From Mesorhizobium sp. (GTDB lineage Bacteria; Pseudomonadota; Alphaproteobacteria; Rhizobiales; Rhizobiaceae): 64,000 nucleotides of DNA. Location of the stretch: the NCBI RefSeq assembly GCF_024710845.1, contig NZ_JANJTZ010000041.1, positions 44,658 to 108,657 on the forward strand, given 5' to 3'. The position numbers were made by a program, and so were the translations under genes. Each line of letters opens with the position of its first letter. The stretch's first letter is position 1. Shown here piece after piece: positions 18,124-25,662 of the stretch. Below the pieces are notes generated by a model that saw only the letters and a program-made list of their open reading frames with translations, was not told where the DNA came from and did not search any database.

Positions 18124-18651
18124 TTGACCGAAGCCGACGAAGCGGAACTCGCCCGCCTATTCCGGGCAGCGCTTTCCGGCGACGAGCAGGCCTATGCCGC
18201 GTTCCTGGCGCGCGTGGCCGCGCTGGTGCGCGGCGTCACGAGACGCAATGCCGGGAGCGGCGTCGAAGTCGAGGACGTCGTGCAGGAAACGCTTTTGGCC
18301 ATCCATCTCAAGCGCCACACTTGGCACACGGATGCGCCGGTTCGCCCGTGGATCTTCGCCATCGCGCGCTACAAGCTGGTCGACAGCCTGCGGCGCCGGG
18401 GTCGGCGCGTCGAGGTCGACATCGCCGACTACGCCGAGACGCTGGCCGAACCGGTCGAGGACGCCGCCAGCCCGCGCGAGGTCGAGCGGGCGCTGGAACA
18501 ACTGCCGCCCGGCCAGCGCCGGGTCGTTTCGGCCGTCAGCGTCGAGGGCCTGTCGATCGGCGAGGCGGCGGCGGCGTTCGGCATGAACGAGACCGCCGTG
18601 CGCGTCGCGCTGCATCGCGGTCTCACCGCCATCGCCAGAGGACGACGCTAG
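18124..18651 (+). CDS. sigF: ECF RNA polymerase sigma factor, SigF type
   Basis: A 175-residue ECF sigma factor. Region 2 reads VEDVVQETLLAIHLKRHTWHTDAPVRPWIFAIARYKLVDSLRR in family style, with the DxVQET and PW-x-x-IARxK motifs, and region 4 ends INEAAAAFGMNETAVRVALHR-like. It starts at TTG 18124, supported by GAGAAG upstream and the family's usual start. The next gene, an NrsF anti-sigma, begins right after the stop. In Caulobacter this pair responds to heavy metals and oxidants and controls a DUF2282-DUF692 cluster, matching the divergent genes here. Confidence 0.87.
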   Translation: MTEADEAELARLFRAALSGDEQAYAAFLARVAALVRGVTRRNAGSGVEVEDVVQETLLAIHLKRHTWHTDAPVRPWIFAIARYKLVDSLRRRGRRVEVDIADYAETLAEPVEDAASPREVERALEQLPPGQRRVVSAVSVEGLSIGEAAAAFGMNETAVRVALHRGLTAIARGRR

Positions 18652-19290
18652 ATGGACACGCAAAGCCTCATTCGCGCATTGTCGCGGGACGCCGCCGCGG
18701 ACGCCGCCCGGCTCGGCCGGCGGCTGGCCATTGGCTTCGCGCTCGCGGCCGTGCTCGCCGCCATCGTCTGGTCCGTCCTGCTCGGCCCGCGTCCGGACAT
18801 CGCCGAGGCCGCCGCGACGCTGCGCTTCCCGTTCAAGTTCGTGGTGACGCTGGCGCTTGCCGGCGCGGCGGCCCTTGCCTGGCGCGCGGTGGCCCGGCCG
18901 GGAACCCCGGTCGCTCCCGCCGCGGCACTTCTCCTCGCCGCGCCGGTCCTGCTCGCCGCCGGCGTTGTCGCGGAACTCTTCGCCGTGCCCGAAGGCGCGC
19001 GGATGGCGCGCCTGATCGGTACCAACTCGGCCGTCTGCCTCACCTTCATTCCGCTGATCGGCGCCTTGCCGCTCGCCATGCTCATCGCCGCGCTGCGCAA
19101 CGGAGCGCCGACGCGGCCGACGCTTGCCGGCGCCTTCTGCGGGCTGGCTGCGGGAGGTCTGGCGGCGACGTTCTACGCCGCGCACTGCATCGACGACTCG
19201 CCGCTCTTCGTCGCGGTCTGGTACACGATCGCGATTGGGATATTGACGCTCGCCGGCGCTCTCGCCGGCCGTCTCGTCCTGCGCTGGTAG
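18652..19290 (+). CDS. nrsF: NrsF-type anti-sigma factor (DUF1109), six TM helices
   Basis: A 212-residue membrane protein with a short cytosolic N terminus and six predicted TM segments, the DUF1109 layout. Two conserved cysteines are visible, in SAVCLTFIP (~residue 125) and AAHCIDDSP (~residue 181). In Caulobacter NrsF the equivalent residues sense metals and oxidants and release SigF. The ATG follows the sigF stop with no gap, so the two are coupled. Confidence 0.87.
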   Translation: MDTQSLIRALSRDAAADAARLGRRLAIGFALAAVLAAIVWSVLLGPRPDIAEAAATLRFPFKFVVTLALAGAAALAWRAVARPGTPVAPAAALLLAAPVLLAAGVVAELFAVPEGARMARLIGTNSAVCLTFIPLIGALPLAMLIAALRNGAPTRPTLAGAFCGLAAGGLAATFYAAHCIDDSPLFVAVWYTIAIGILTLAGALAGRLVLRW

Positions 19291-19299
19291 GGCCTGAGA

Positions 19300-19869
19300 T
19301 CAGTCCTTGGCGCGCTCGACATAGGAGCCGTCGGCGGTCATCACCACGATGCGGGTGCCGACATTGATGTGCGGCGGCACGTTGGAGCGCACGCCGTTCG
19401 ACAGCATCGCCGGCTTGTAGGACGACGACGCCGTCTGGCCCTTAGTCACCGGCTCGGTGTCGACCACTTCAAGCGTCACGCGCTGCGGCAGCTCGATCGA
19501 CACCGCCACGCCCTCATGCACCGACAGCGTCACCTGCATGCCCTCCTGCAGGTACGGCGCGTAGTCGCCGACCACGTCGGGCGTCACGGCGACCTGTTCG
19601 TAGGTTTCCATGTTCATGAAGTGGAAGCCCTCGCCATCCTGGTAGAGGTAGTTGTAGGGCCGGTCCTCGACCAGCGCGCGCTCGACCTGCTCGGTCGTGC
19701 GGTAGCGTTCCGATACTTTCACGCCATCGGAGATGCGGCGCATGTCGAGCTGCGTCACCGGCGTGCCCTTGCCGGGGTGGATGTTTTCGGCGAAGAGGAT
19801 CGAATACAGCTTGCCGTCCTTCTCGACGACATTGCCCTTGCGGAGCGAACTCGCAATCACCTTCACCAT
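19300..19869 (-). CDS. efp: Translation elongation factor P
   Basis: A 189-residue EF-P with three OB-like domains. It relieves ribosome stalling at polyproline. The loop [10 protein letters not shown] places the modifiable lysine at residue ~34. The C terminus ends in the domain III region [26 protein letters not shown]. The start is the ATG after GAGCATGG upstream of [11 protein letters not shown]. The modification enzyme EpmA is encoded divergently 290 bases away, so this EF-P is probably beta-lysylated. EpmB and EpmC genes are not in the window. Confidence 0.95.
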   Translation of the reverse strand: MVKVIASSLRKGNVVEKDGKLYSILFAENIHPGKGTPVTQLDMRRISDGVKVSERYRTTEQVERALVEDRPYNYLYQDGEGFHFMNMETYEQVAVTPDVVGDYAPYLQEGMQVTLSVHEGVAVSIELPQRVTLEVVDTEPVTKGQTASSSYKPAMLSNGVRSNVPPHINVGTRIVVMTADGSYVERAKD

Positions 19870-20008
19870 GCTCAACCCTCGAAATCGTCTCGGCGCGCCC
19901 TGCGCGTTTCCCCGCGCTCTAGCCCATCTTGCGCCGACTTGCCAGCCGGGGCGGGATTTTTCGCATCCGCAGCCCACCCGCTCTCGCCGTCATCCTCGAG
20001 CCCGTCGC

Positions 20009-20143
20009 CGTCATCCTCGGGCTTGTCCCGAGGATCTACTGCCCTGCGCAAGTCCACGCCGCGGCCTGGCCCTAGAGCGCTGTCGCACCGCCTTTGGAAA
20101 TCGCCACAGCTGGCAGATCCTCGGCTCAAGGCCGAGGATGACG
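20009..20143. repeat. Pair of REP-like palindromes between efp and epmA
   Basis: GTCATCCTCGGGCTTGTCCC and its continuation form one palindrome (20009-20037). The element at 20115-20143 (AGATCCTCGG...CCGAGGATGACG) is the same family in reverse, so the two also face each other. A partial third copy begins near 19988. This is a mosaic repeat of the BIME type. Confidence 0.75.
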
Positions 20144-20160
20144 TCGGTCGAGACATTCGT

Positions 20161-21204
20161 ATGACCGCCGCCTCGCCCTGGTGGACACCCCACGTCCACG
20201 CCGACCGCCGGCCTCGGCTCATCGCCCGCAACGCCATTGCCGCCGACATCCGCGCCTGGTTTGTCGCGCGCGACTTCGTCGAGGTCGACACCGCCATCCT
20301 GCAGGTCTCGCCCGGCAACGAGGCGCATCTGTCGGCCTTCTCGACCGAGGCCATCTCGACCGGCGGCGCGCGCTCGCCGCTCCACCTGCACACCTCGCCC
20401 GAATTCTCCTGCAAGAAGCTGCTCGCGGCCGGCGAACGCCGCATCTTCTCTTTCGGAAAAGTCTTCCGCAACCGCGAGCGCGGCGCGCTGCATTCGCCCG
20501 AGTTCACCATGGTCGAGTGGTATCGCGTGGGCGAGCCCTACGACGTGCTGATGGACGACTGTGCCGCCTTCCTCGCGCTCGCCGCCACCCGCGCCGGCAC
20601 TACGCGCTTCTCCTTCCGCGGCCGCGAGGCCGATCCGTTCGCGCCCCCAGAGCGGCTCACCGTGCGGGACGCGTTTGCCCGCCACGCCGGCATCGACCTG
20701 ATGGCCTCGATCCGCGCCGACGGATCGACCGACCGCGACGCGCTCCACGCCTTGGTCGCCGCCCAAAACATCCGCACCGCGCCCGACGACACCTGGGCCG
20801 ACCTGTTCTCCCGCGTCATGGTCGAGAAGATCGAACCCAATCTCGGCATCGGCGCCGCAACTGTCCTGTGCGAATACCCGACCGCCGAGGCGGCCCTTGC
20901 GCGGCCCACCGCGCACGACCCGCGCGTCGCGGAGCGCTTCGAGCTCTATTGCTGCGGCGTCGAGCTCGCCAACGGCTTCGGCGAACTCACCGACGCGGCC
21001 GAACAGCGCCGTCGCTTCGTGGCCGAAATGGACGAGAAGGAGCGCGTCTACGGCGAACGCTACCCGCTCGACGAGGATTTCCTCGCCGCCCTCTCGATCA
21101 TGCCCGAGGCCTCCGGCGTCGCGCTCGGCTTCGACCGGCTGGTGCTGCTCGCGACAGGCGCAAGGCATATCGACGAGGTCATCTGGACGCCGGTCGCGGG
21201 GTAG
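20161..21204 (+). CDS. epmA: EF-P-(R)-beta-lysine ligase
   Basis: A 347-residue class II lysyl-tRNA synthetase paralogue lacking the anticodon-binding domain, the size of EpmA/GenX/PoxA. Motif 2 reads FSFGKVFRNRERGALHSPEFTMVEW (in parts), and motif 3 contains GVALGFDRLVLLATG. It attaches (R)-beta-lysine to EF-P rather than to tRNA. Its nearness to efp supports the assignment. It converges with rtcR at the 3' end. Confidence 0.93.
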   Translation: MTAASPWWTPHVHADRRPRLIARNAIAADIRAWFVARDFVEVDTAILQVSPGNEAHLSAFSTEAISTGGARSPLHLHTSPEFSCKKLLAAGERRIFSFGKVFRNRERGALHSPEFTMVEWYRVGEPYDVLMDDCAAFLALAATRAGTTRFSFRGREADPFAPPERLTVRDAFARHAGIDLMASIRADGSTDRDALHALVAAQNIRTAPDDTWADLFSRVMVEKIEPNLGIGAATVLCEYPTAEAALARPTAHDPRVAERFELYCCGVELANGFGELTDAAEQRRRFVAEMDEKERVYGERYPLDEDFLAALSIMPEASGVALGFDRLVLLATGARHIDEVIWTPVAG

Positions 21205-21256
21205 GTGGGTGTCTCTGCGGGGGACATCCGACCCAGCGTCGTTCAGTTCTGGGGGA

Positions 21257-22873
21257 TCACTCTCCCGCACGATGAAGGGATTCGAAACTCAGCCCGAAGC
21301 GAGCCAGGTACTTTCGGAGACGATCGGCGTCGTTGCCGCTCGTTTTCAGAAGCCGCGATCTGGCGAAGAGCGAACGACCGGCGGCGCTGATCGAACTGGA
21401 CCGACGGCAAACGTCGATCACCGCCACGAGTTGAACTCGGTCGAACAGGTCGAGATCCTCCGTGCGCTCCTTGCCCAACAAGTCCTGAATGACGTGTTCG
21501 GCAAGTCCCTCTTCCTGGTTGCCCCAGAGCCGGTTGAGGCGCACGATCTCGTCGCGGACAGTATCCTCGTTGATCCGCCCGTGCGGCGCGAGCGTCGCCA
21601 TGCGCGTGATCGAAGCGGACAGGTCGCGGAAGTTGGCGCGCCATGTTGCCTCGGGAGCAGCCGCGAACCTCAGGTAGAGCTCCCGCGCTTCCTTGTTGAA
21701 GGTGACGTTCTGGCCCTCCCGTTCGCCGAACCGGCGCAGTTCGAACTCGAGATTGGGCTCGATGTCCTCCTTGCGGTCCTTCAGCGCTGGCAGGCTGAAG
21801 GTCCACAGGTTCAGCCGTGCGAACAGATCTTCGCGGAACCGCCCCTCCCTGACGCTGACAGACAGGTCCCTGTTGGTGCCCGCCAGGAGCTGAAAATCGG
21901 ACGTCGTGTCGCGGTCGGCACCAACCGGCAGGAAGCGCTTCTCCTCGATGGCGCGCAGGCACATCGCCTGCTCGTCGAGGCCGAGTTCACCGATCTCGTC
22001 GAGGAACAGCACGCCCTTGTCAGCCGACTTCATCAGGCCGGCGCGTTCGGATTGCGCACCGGTGAAAGCACCCTTCACATGCCCGAACAGCGTCGACATG
22101 GCCTGGTCGCCGCGCAGGGTCGCGCAGTTGACCTCGATGAAATCGCCCGAAACCTGCCGCTGTGCCTTCTTCAGCTCGTAGATCCGTTTCGCTAGTTGCG
22201 ACTTTCCCGCGCCGGTCGGCCCGGTAAGCAAAACCGGCGCGCGCGAGCGGATCGCGACCTTCTCGATCTGGTCGATCATCTGGTTGAAGGCAGGGCTGCG
22301 CGTCGCGATGCCGGATTTGAGGAACGACGTCGCCTCGTCGCGCTCGGCGGCGAAGCGAGTGGCGATGGCGTCGTAGCGCGACAGATCGAGATCGATGATC
22401 GAATGGCTGCCAGCGATCTCGACAGGCTCCTCGGGCGACGTCCGTCGCGGCGGTGGCGACAGTTGCAGCAGCCGGGCGGGGATGAATCGCGCCTCGGTCA
22501 GCAGGAACCAGCAGATCTGCGCAACATGCGTTCCGGTGGTGATATTGACGAGATAATCCTCCCGCTCGGTGTCGAAGGCATAGGCGCGGGCGAAATCTCG
22601 CAGGTTCGTATAGACCTCGCTGAAATCCCAATGGTCGCGCAGGCTCATCAGGTGCTCGCGGACGTCCGTTCCGGGCGAGATCTGATCGATGTCGCCGACA
22701 ATCTGCCGCGCCAACCTTTCGGATCCCGGACCGTGGATCAACTCGAGCCTGTCGATGAAGAGGTTCGGTTGCATGCAGAGCGAGACCGTCGGCCGCCAGC
22801 GCTTCCAGCGATCGTCCCGGCCGCCGGCGTCGAGCGTGGTTCCGAGGATACTGATGACAACGCGGCGCTTCAT
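21257..22873 (-). CDS. rtcR: Sigma-54-dependent activator of the RNA repair operon
   Basis: A 538-residue bacterial enhancer-binding protein. The N-terminal ~180 residues form the RtcR CARF-like sensor ([32 protein letters not shown]). The AAA+ domain has Walker A ([16 protein letters not shown]), the sigma-54-contacting GAFTGA loop ([11 protein letters not shown]) and Walker B ([11 protein letters not shown]). A C-terminal helix-turn-helix follows. RtcR in enterobacteria senses RNA with 2',3'-cyclic phosphate ends and activates rsr-yrl-rtcBA. Here it is divergent from rsr with a sigma-54 promoter between them. Confidence 0.93.
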   Translation of the reverse strand: MKRRVVISILGTTLDAGGRDDRWKRWRPTVSLCMQPNLFIDRLELIHGPGSERLARQIVGDIDQISPGTDVREHLMSLRDHWDFSEVYTNLRDFARAYAFDTEREDYLVNITTGTHVAQICWFLLTEARFIPARLLQLSPPPRRTSPEEPVEIAGSHSIIDLDLSRYDAIATRFAAERDEATSFLKSGIATRSPAFNQMIDQIEKVAIRSRAPVLLTGPTGAGKSQLAKRIYELKKAQRQVSGDFIEVNCATLRGDQAMSTLFGHVKGAFTGAQSERAGLMKSADKGVLFLDEIGELGLDEQAMCLRAIEEKRFLPVGADRDTTSDFQLLAGTNRDLSVSVREGRFREDLFARLNLWTFSLPALKDRKEDIEPNLEFELRRFGEREGQNVTFNKEARELYLRFAAAPEATWRANFRDLSASITRMATLAPHGRINEDTVRDEIVRLNRLWGNQEEGLAEHVIQDLLGKERTEDLDLFDRVQLVAVIDVCRRSSSISAAGRSLFARSRLLKTSGNDADRLRKYLARFGLSFESLHRAGE

Positions 22874-22875
22874 TC

Positions 22876-22911
22876 TTATCCCATCGGATAATCTTCTATC
22901 CCATTAGATCA
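22876..22911. promoter_or_regulatory. Probable RtcR upstream activating sites
   Basis: TTATCC-CATC-GGATAA is a perfect palindrome (22876-22891), and TATCCCATTAGATCA (22897-22911) is a second, weaker copy 21 bases downstream, two helical turns apart. They lie 125-160 bases before the sigma-54 promoter, the normal distance for an enhancer, and next to the rtcR start codon, so they may also autoregulate. Confidence 0.6.
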
Positions 22912-23035
22912 TCTCACTCTCCAAGCATCGCCGTCAACGATGATGCGGATCGGCCTCAGTCCGAGATTTTTCCATGTTTGTTATCAGTGACTTATTAGAA
23001 TTGCATGTCCCTTCTTGCCGGCTTCCTCTGCAGAC

Positions 23036-23051
23036 TGGCACGCCTCTTGAA
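23036..23051 (+). promoter_or_regulatory. Sigma-54 promoter of rsr
   Basis: TGGCACGCCTCTTGAA matches TGGCAC-N5-TTGCA with one mismatch and the exact spacing. It ends 33 bases before the rsr start. Confidence 0.75.
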
Positions 23052-23084
23052 AGGTGTTTGCCGTGAAAGAGAAGGACGAGAACC

Positions 23085-24644
23085 ATGGCAAACAAATCCG
23101 TGTTTGCGGCGATCAAGGGAAAGCTGCTCCCGCGCACCGACGCAACGAACCATGAGGGTGCTCCGGCCTACGGCCTGACGCCGCATCAGGCTCTCGCGCA
23201 ACTGGCTGCGACGGGAACGTTCAACGCGACCTTCTACGCGGATGCGCGGGAGCAGCTGGACGAGGTTCTGAAGCTTGCCTGGCAGGTCGAGCCGGAATTC
23301 CTGGCCAAGACCGCCGTGCATGCCTTTGAGCAGGGATACATGAAGGACATGCCGGCGTTCCTGCTGGCCGTCCTCTCGCAGATGCACGGCGACCAGTTCG
23401 AGCGCGCCTTCGGCCGGATCGTGAAGAGTGGCAAGATGCTGCGCACCTTCGTGCAGGTCATGCGGTCGGGTGCGACCGGGCGCAAGTCGCTCGGAACGCG
23501 CCCCAAGCGGCTGGTGCTGTCGTGGCTGGAGAAGGCCACGGACGTCGAGATCATGCGCGCCGCGGTCGGCAACGACCCGTCGCTGGCGGATATCGTGAAG
23601 ATGGTTCACCCGAAGCCGGCTTCGGCGTCGCGTGAAGCGCTCTACGGCTATCTGATCGGCAAGCCACACGATGTGGCGGCGCTGCCCGCGCTGGTCACGG
23701 CGTTCGAAGCGTTCAAGCGCGACCCGTCGCTGCCCGTACCGAACGTGCCGTTCCAGATGCTCACCGCGCTGCCCCTGACGAAGGAGCATTGGGTGGGGAT
23801 CGCCGAGACGGCCGGCTGGCAGATGCTGCGGCAGAACCTCAACACCTTCGCGCGCCACGGCGTGTTCGAGGTGGAAGGGTTCGCCGAGAGGCTTGCCCGA
23901 CGGCTGGCCAATGCAGGTGAGGTGAAGCGCTCGCGCGTTTTCCCCTACCAGCTCATGGTCGCGTTCTCGAACGTCGATCCGGCGGTGCCGCAGGTCGTGC
24001 GGGAAGCGTTGCAGGATGCCATGGAAGTGGCACTCGCCAACGTGCCGTCGTTTGGCGGAAACGTGGTCGTCTGCCCGGACGTGTCCGGGTCGATGGGGTC
24101 GTCCGTGACGGGATACCGCAAGGGATCCGCCTCGACGGTGCGCTGTATCGACGTCGCGGCCCTCGTGGCGGCGTCCGTCCTGCGGCGCAACCCGACGGCG
24201 CGGGTCCTGCCGTTCGAGAACGATGTGGTGGACATCCGCCTCAACGTTCGCGACACGGTGATGACCAATGCGGCGAAGCTCGCGGCGATCGGCGGCGGTG
24301 GAACGAACTGTTCGGCTCCGCTGGAGCGGCTGGTGAGCGAGCGCGCGAAAGTCGACCTGGTGCTGTTCGTTTCGGACAATCAGTCCTGGGTCGATGCCAC
24401 GGCGCATCCGCACCAGGGGACCGGAACGATGCAGGAATGGCGGAAGCTGAAGGCGTTAAACCCGAAGGCGAAGCTGGTCTGCGTCGACATCCAGCCCTAT
24501 GCGACGACGCAAGCGAAGGGCGCCGGCGACGTGCTGAACGTTGGCGGCTTCTCGGACCGAGTGTTCGACGTGGTCGCGGGCTTCGTGTCGAGCGGTAACG
24601 ACCCGGATCACTGGGTCCGCGCCATCGAGGCGACCGAACTCTGA
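23085..24644 (+). CDS. rsr: Ro60-like TROVE/vWA RNA-binding protein
   Basis: A 519-residue Ro60 orthologue. The first ~320 residues form the ring of HEAT-like TROVE repeats (for example FLAKTAVHAFEQGYMKDMPA, LFERAFGRIVKSGKMLR-like segments). The rest is a von Willebrand A domain with the MIDAS motif DVSGSMGSS near residue 331 and a later GGGTNCSAPLE threonine site. Ro60 binds misfolded RNA through its ring and Y RNAs on its outside; in Deinococcus a Y RNA tethers it to PNPase. It is followed by seven Y-RNA-like genes and rtcB. A GAGAAGGA site precedes the ATG. Confidence 0.95.
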   Translation: MANKSVFAAIKGKLLPRTDATNHEGAPAYGLTPHQALAQLAATGTFNATFYADAREQLDEVLKLAWQVEPEFLAKTAVHAFEQGYMKDMPAFLLAVLSQMHGDQFERAFGRIVKSGKMLRTFVQVMRSGATGRKSLGTRPKRLVLSWLEKATDVEIMRAAVGNDPSLADIVKMVHPKPASASREALYGYLIGKPHDVAALPALVTAFEAFKRDPSLPVPNVPFQMLTALPLTKEHWVGIAETAGWQMLRQNLNTFARHGVFEVEGFAERLARRLANAGEVKRSRVFPYQLMVAFSNVDPAVPQVVREALQDAMEVALANVPSFGGNVVVCPDVSGSMGSSVTGYRKGSASTVRCIDVAALVAASVLRRNPTARVLPFENDVVDIRLNVRDTVMTNAAKLAAIGGGGTNCSAPLERLVSERAKVDLVLFVSDNQSWVDATAHPHQGTGTMQEWRKLKALNPKAKLVCVDIQPYATTQAKGAGDVLNVGGFSDRVFDVVAGFVSSGNDPDHWVRAIEATEL

Positions 24645-24691
24645 CCAGGCTCCCGGCGGTGCGTCCGCCGGGAGCTACCCCGAAAGCGCAT

Positions 24692-24834
24692 GACGAATGC
24701 CGATGGAACTACAGGCTGTTAACCTCCAGGTCGCGGGTTCGAATCCCGCCGGGTCCACCACTGCGGGCCCGTAGCTCAGCGGATAGAGCAGGTGTCCGCC
24801 GAAAGGCGGGCGACGTTTCATCACCCTTGTCGTC
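24692..24834 (+). ncRNA. Y-RNA-like gene 1 with permuted tRNA module
   Basis: Ends GACGAATG and CTTGTCGTC pair as a five-base Ro-type helix. An inner GATGGAAC/GTTTCATC helix follows. Inside lies a tRNA mimic in permuted order: T arm GCGGG-TTCGAAT-CCCGC (24733-24749), acceptor 3' strand CGGGTCC plus ACCA, a CTGC linker, acceptor 5' strand GGGCCCG (24765-24771), then a D arm TAGCTCAGCGGATAGAGCA. The two acceptor strands form seven pairs. A GTCCGCC-GAAA-GGCGGGC hairpin takes the place of the anticodon arm. About 143 nt. Confidence 0.8.
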
Positions 24835-24885
24835 ATGGCGGGATTTGCAGCGAGGTTCGGAAGAGGAGAAGCGGAATACGGACGT

Positions 24886-24990
24886 GACGAATGAATGTGG
24901 AACTACATCGTGTCGCAGGTTCGAATCCTGCCGGCCGCCGGCCGTAGCTCAGCGGTAGAGCAGAGACTGTTTCGCACGTTCCTTGTCGTC
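24886..24990 (+). ncRNA. Y-RNA-like gene 2 with permuted tRNA module
   Basis: Outer helix GACGA/TCGTC at the ends (GACGAATG ... CTTGTCGTC) and inner GGAAC/GTTCC. The T arm GCAGG-TTCGAAT-CCTGC is followed by CGGCC-GCC-GGCCG, a shortened acceptor-like stem closed by three bases, then a D arm TAGCTCAGCGGTAGAGCA. About 105 nt. Confidence 0.8.
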
Positions 24991-25004
24991 ACGCCTCCTA
25001 TCGC

Positions 25005-25122
25005 GGCGAATGCAGACGGAACTACAGCTCCACAAGCGGGATCACCCGTGGGGTTCGACTCCCCACCTCGCAGGCGCTCTCTGGCACGAGCGGGCTCCCG
25101 GAGTTTCGTCATCCTTGTCGCC
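25005..25122 (+). ncRNA. Y-RNA-like gene 3
   Basis: The outer helix is GGCGA/TCGCC (GGCGAATG ... CTTGTCGCC), a compensated change relative to genes 1 and 2. The inner helix GACGGAACT/AGTTTCGTC is nine pairs with one G-U. T arm TGGGG-TTCGACT-CCCCA is present, but no clear D arm. About 118 nt. Confidence 0.75.
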
Positions 25123-25140
25123 GCTCAGTAAAATGCACTG

Positions 25141-25260
25141 GCGGATGCAGGCAGGACTACAGGTAGCGCGCCCGCTTCCGAGCGGGAGGTCGGGTGTTCG
25201 ATTCACCCCCGCAGACAACCGCGGTAGCGCAGCAGATCGGTCCTGCCGATCCTTGCCGCC
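25141..25260 (+). ncRNA. Y-RNA-like gene 4
   Basis: Outer helix GGCGG/CCGCC (GGCGGATG ... CTTGCCGCC), again compensated. Inner helix GGCAGGAC/GTCCTGCC is eight pairs. T arm GGGTG-TTCGATT-CACCC, acceptor-like CCGC/GCGG, and a D-arm-like TAGCGCAG follow. Two extra hairpins are CCCGCT-TCCG-AGCGGG and GATCGG/CCGATC. About 120 nt. Confidence 0.77.
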
Positions 25261-25271
25261 AGGCATGGAAG

Positions 25272-25398
25272 GGCGAATGCAGTCAGGACTACAGGATAGA
25301 GCACCCAGCTTCGGCCGGGAGGTCGGGCGTTCAAGCCGCCCCTCGCATCCGTATAGGTGCGAAGTAGCTCAGAAACCGTCGTGACGCTTCTTGTCGCC
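25272..25398 (+). ncRNA. Y-RNA-like gene 5
   Basis: Outer helix GGCGA/TCGCC (GGCGAATG ... CTTGTCGCC) and a weaker inner helix GTCA/TGAC with GAC/GTC. T arm GGGCG-TTCAAGC-CGCCC is followed by a TCGCA/TGCGA stem and then TAGCTCAG, but the D arm is not closed. About 127 nt. Confidence 0.72.
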
Positions 25399-25407
25399 AA
25401 CCCGGAA

Positions 25408-25502
25408 GGACGAATGCTTGCAGGACTACATCGGTCATGGCGGTTCGAATCCGCCCGACACGCCGAAAGGTCTGTCGAGTGTCCTGCAGCCCCTTGTCGT
25501 CC
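25408..25502 (+). ncRNA. Y-RNA-like gene 6
   Basis: Outer helix GGACGA/TCGTCC (GGACGAATG ... CTTGTCGTCC) and inner GCAGGAC/GTCCTGC, seven pairs. T arm GGCGG-TTCGAAT-CCGCC is capped by a CGACA/TGTCG stem; no D arm. The shortest unit, about 95 nt. Confidence 0.75.
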
Positions 25503-25516
25503 GACCATCGATACCC

Positions 25517-25643
25517 GCGCCGGATGCCGGCGGGACTACAGGTAGACGCAGCCCCCACGGGGTGGCCGAAAGGCGTGGAGGATCGAAGCCTCCCTTCGTT
25601 TCTGGCGAAGTGGCGGAAAATCGTCGCAACCCTTGCCGTCGCT
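25517..25643 (+). ncRNA. Y-RNA-like gene 7, divergent
   Basis: The ends GCGCCGGATG and CTTGCCGTCGC pair over six of seven positions. The shared GGGACTACAGG motif is present, and the T-arm-like GGAGG-ATCGAAG-CCTCC has an altered loop. The inner helix is weaker than in other units, so this copy may be degenerate. About 127 nt, ending 20 bases before the rtcB start. Confidence 0.6.
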
Positions 25644-25662
25644 GGATGGAATGAACGGATGA

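Noticed and set aside
24733..25643. tRNA genes in the rsr-rtcB interval
   Set aside because: T arms and D arms are present, but in permuted order, with no anticodon arm and within Ro-type terminal helices. They are parts of Y RNAs.
24692..25643. CRISPR array
   Set aside because: The repeated units are long, differ in sequence and are held together by base-pair covariation, not by identical short repeats with unique spacers. No cas genes occur.
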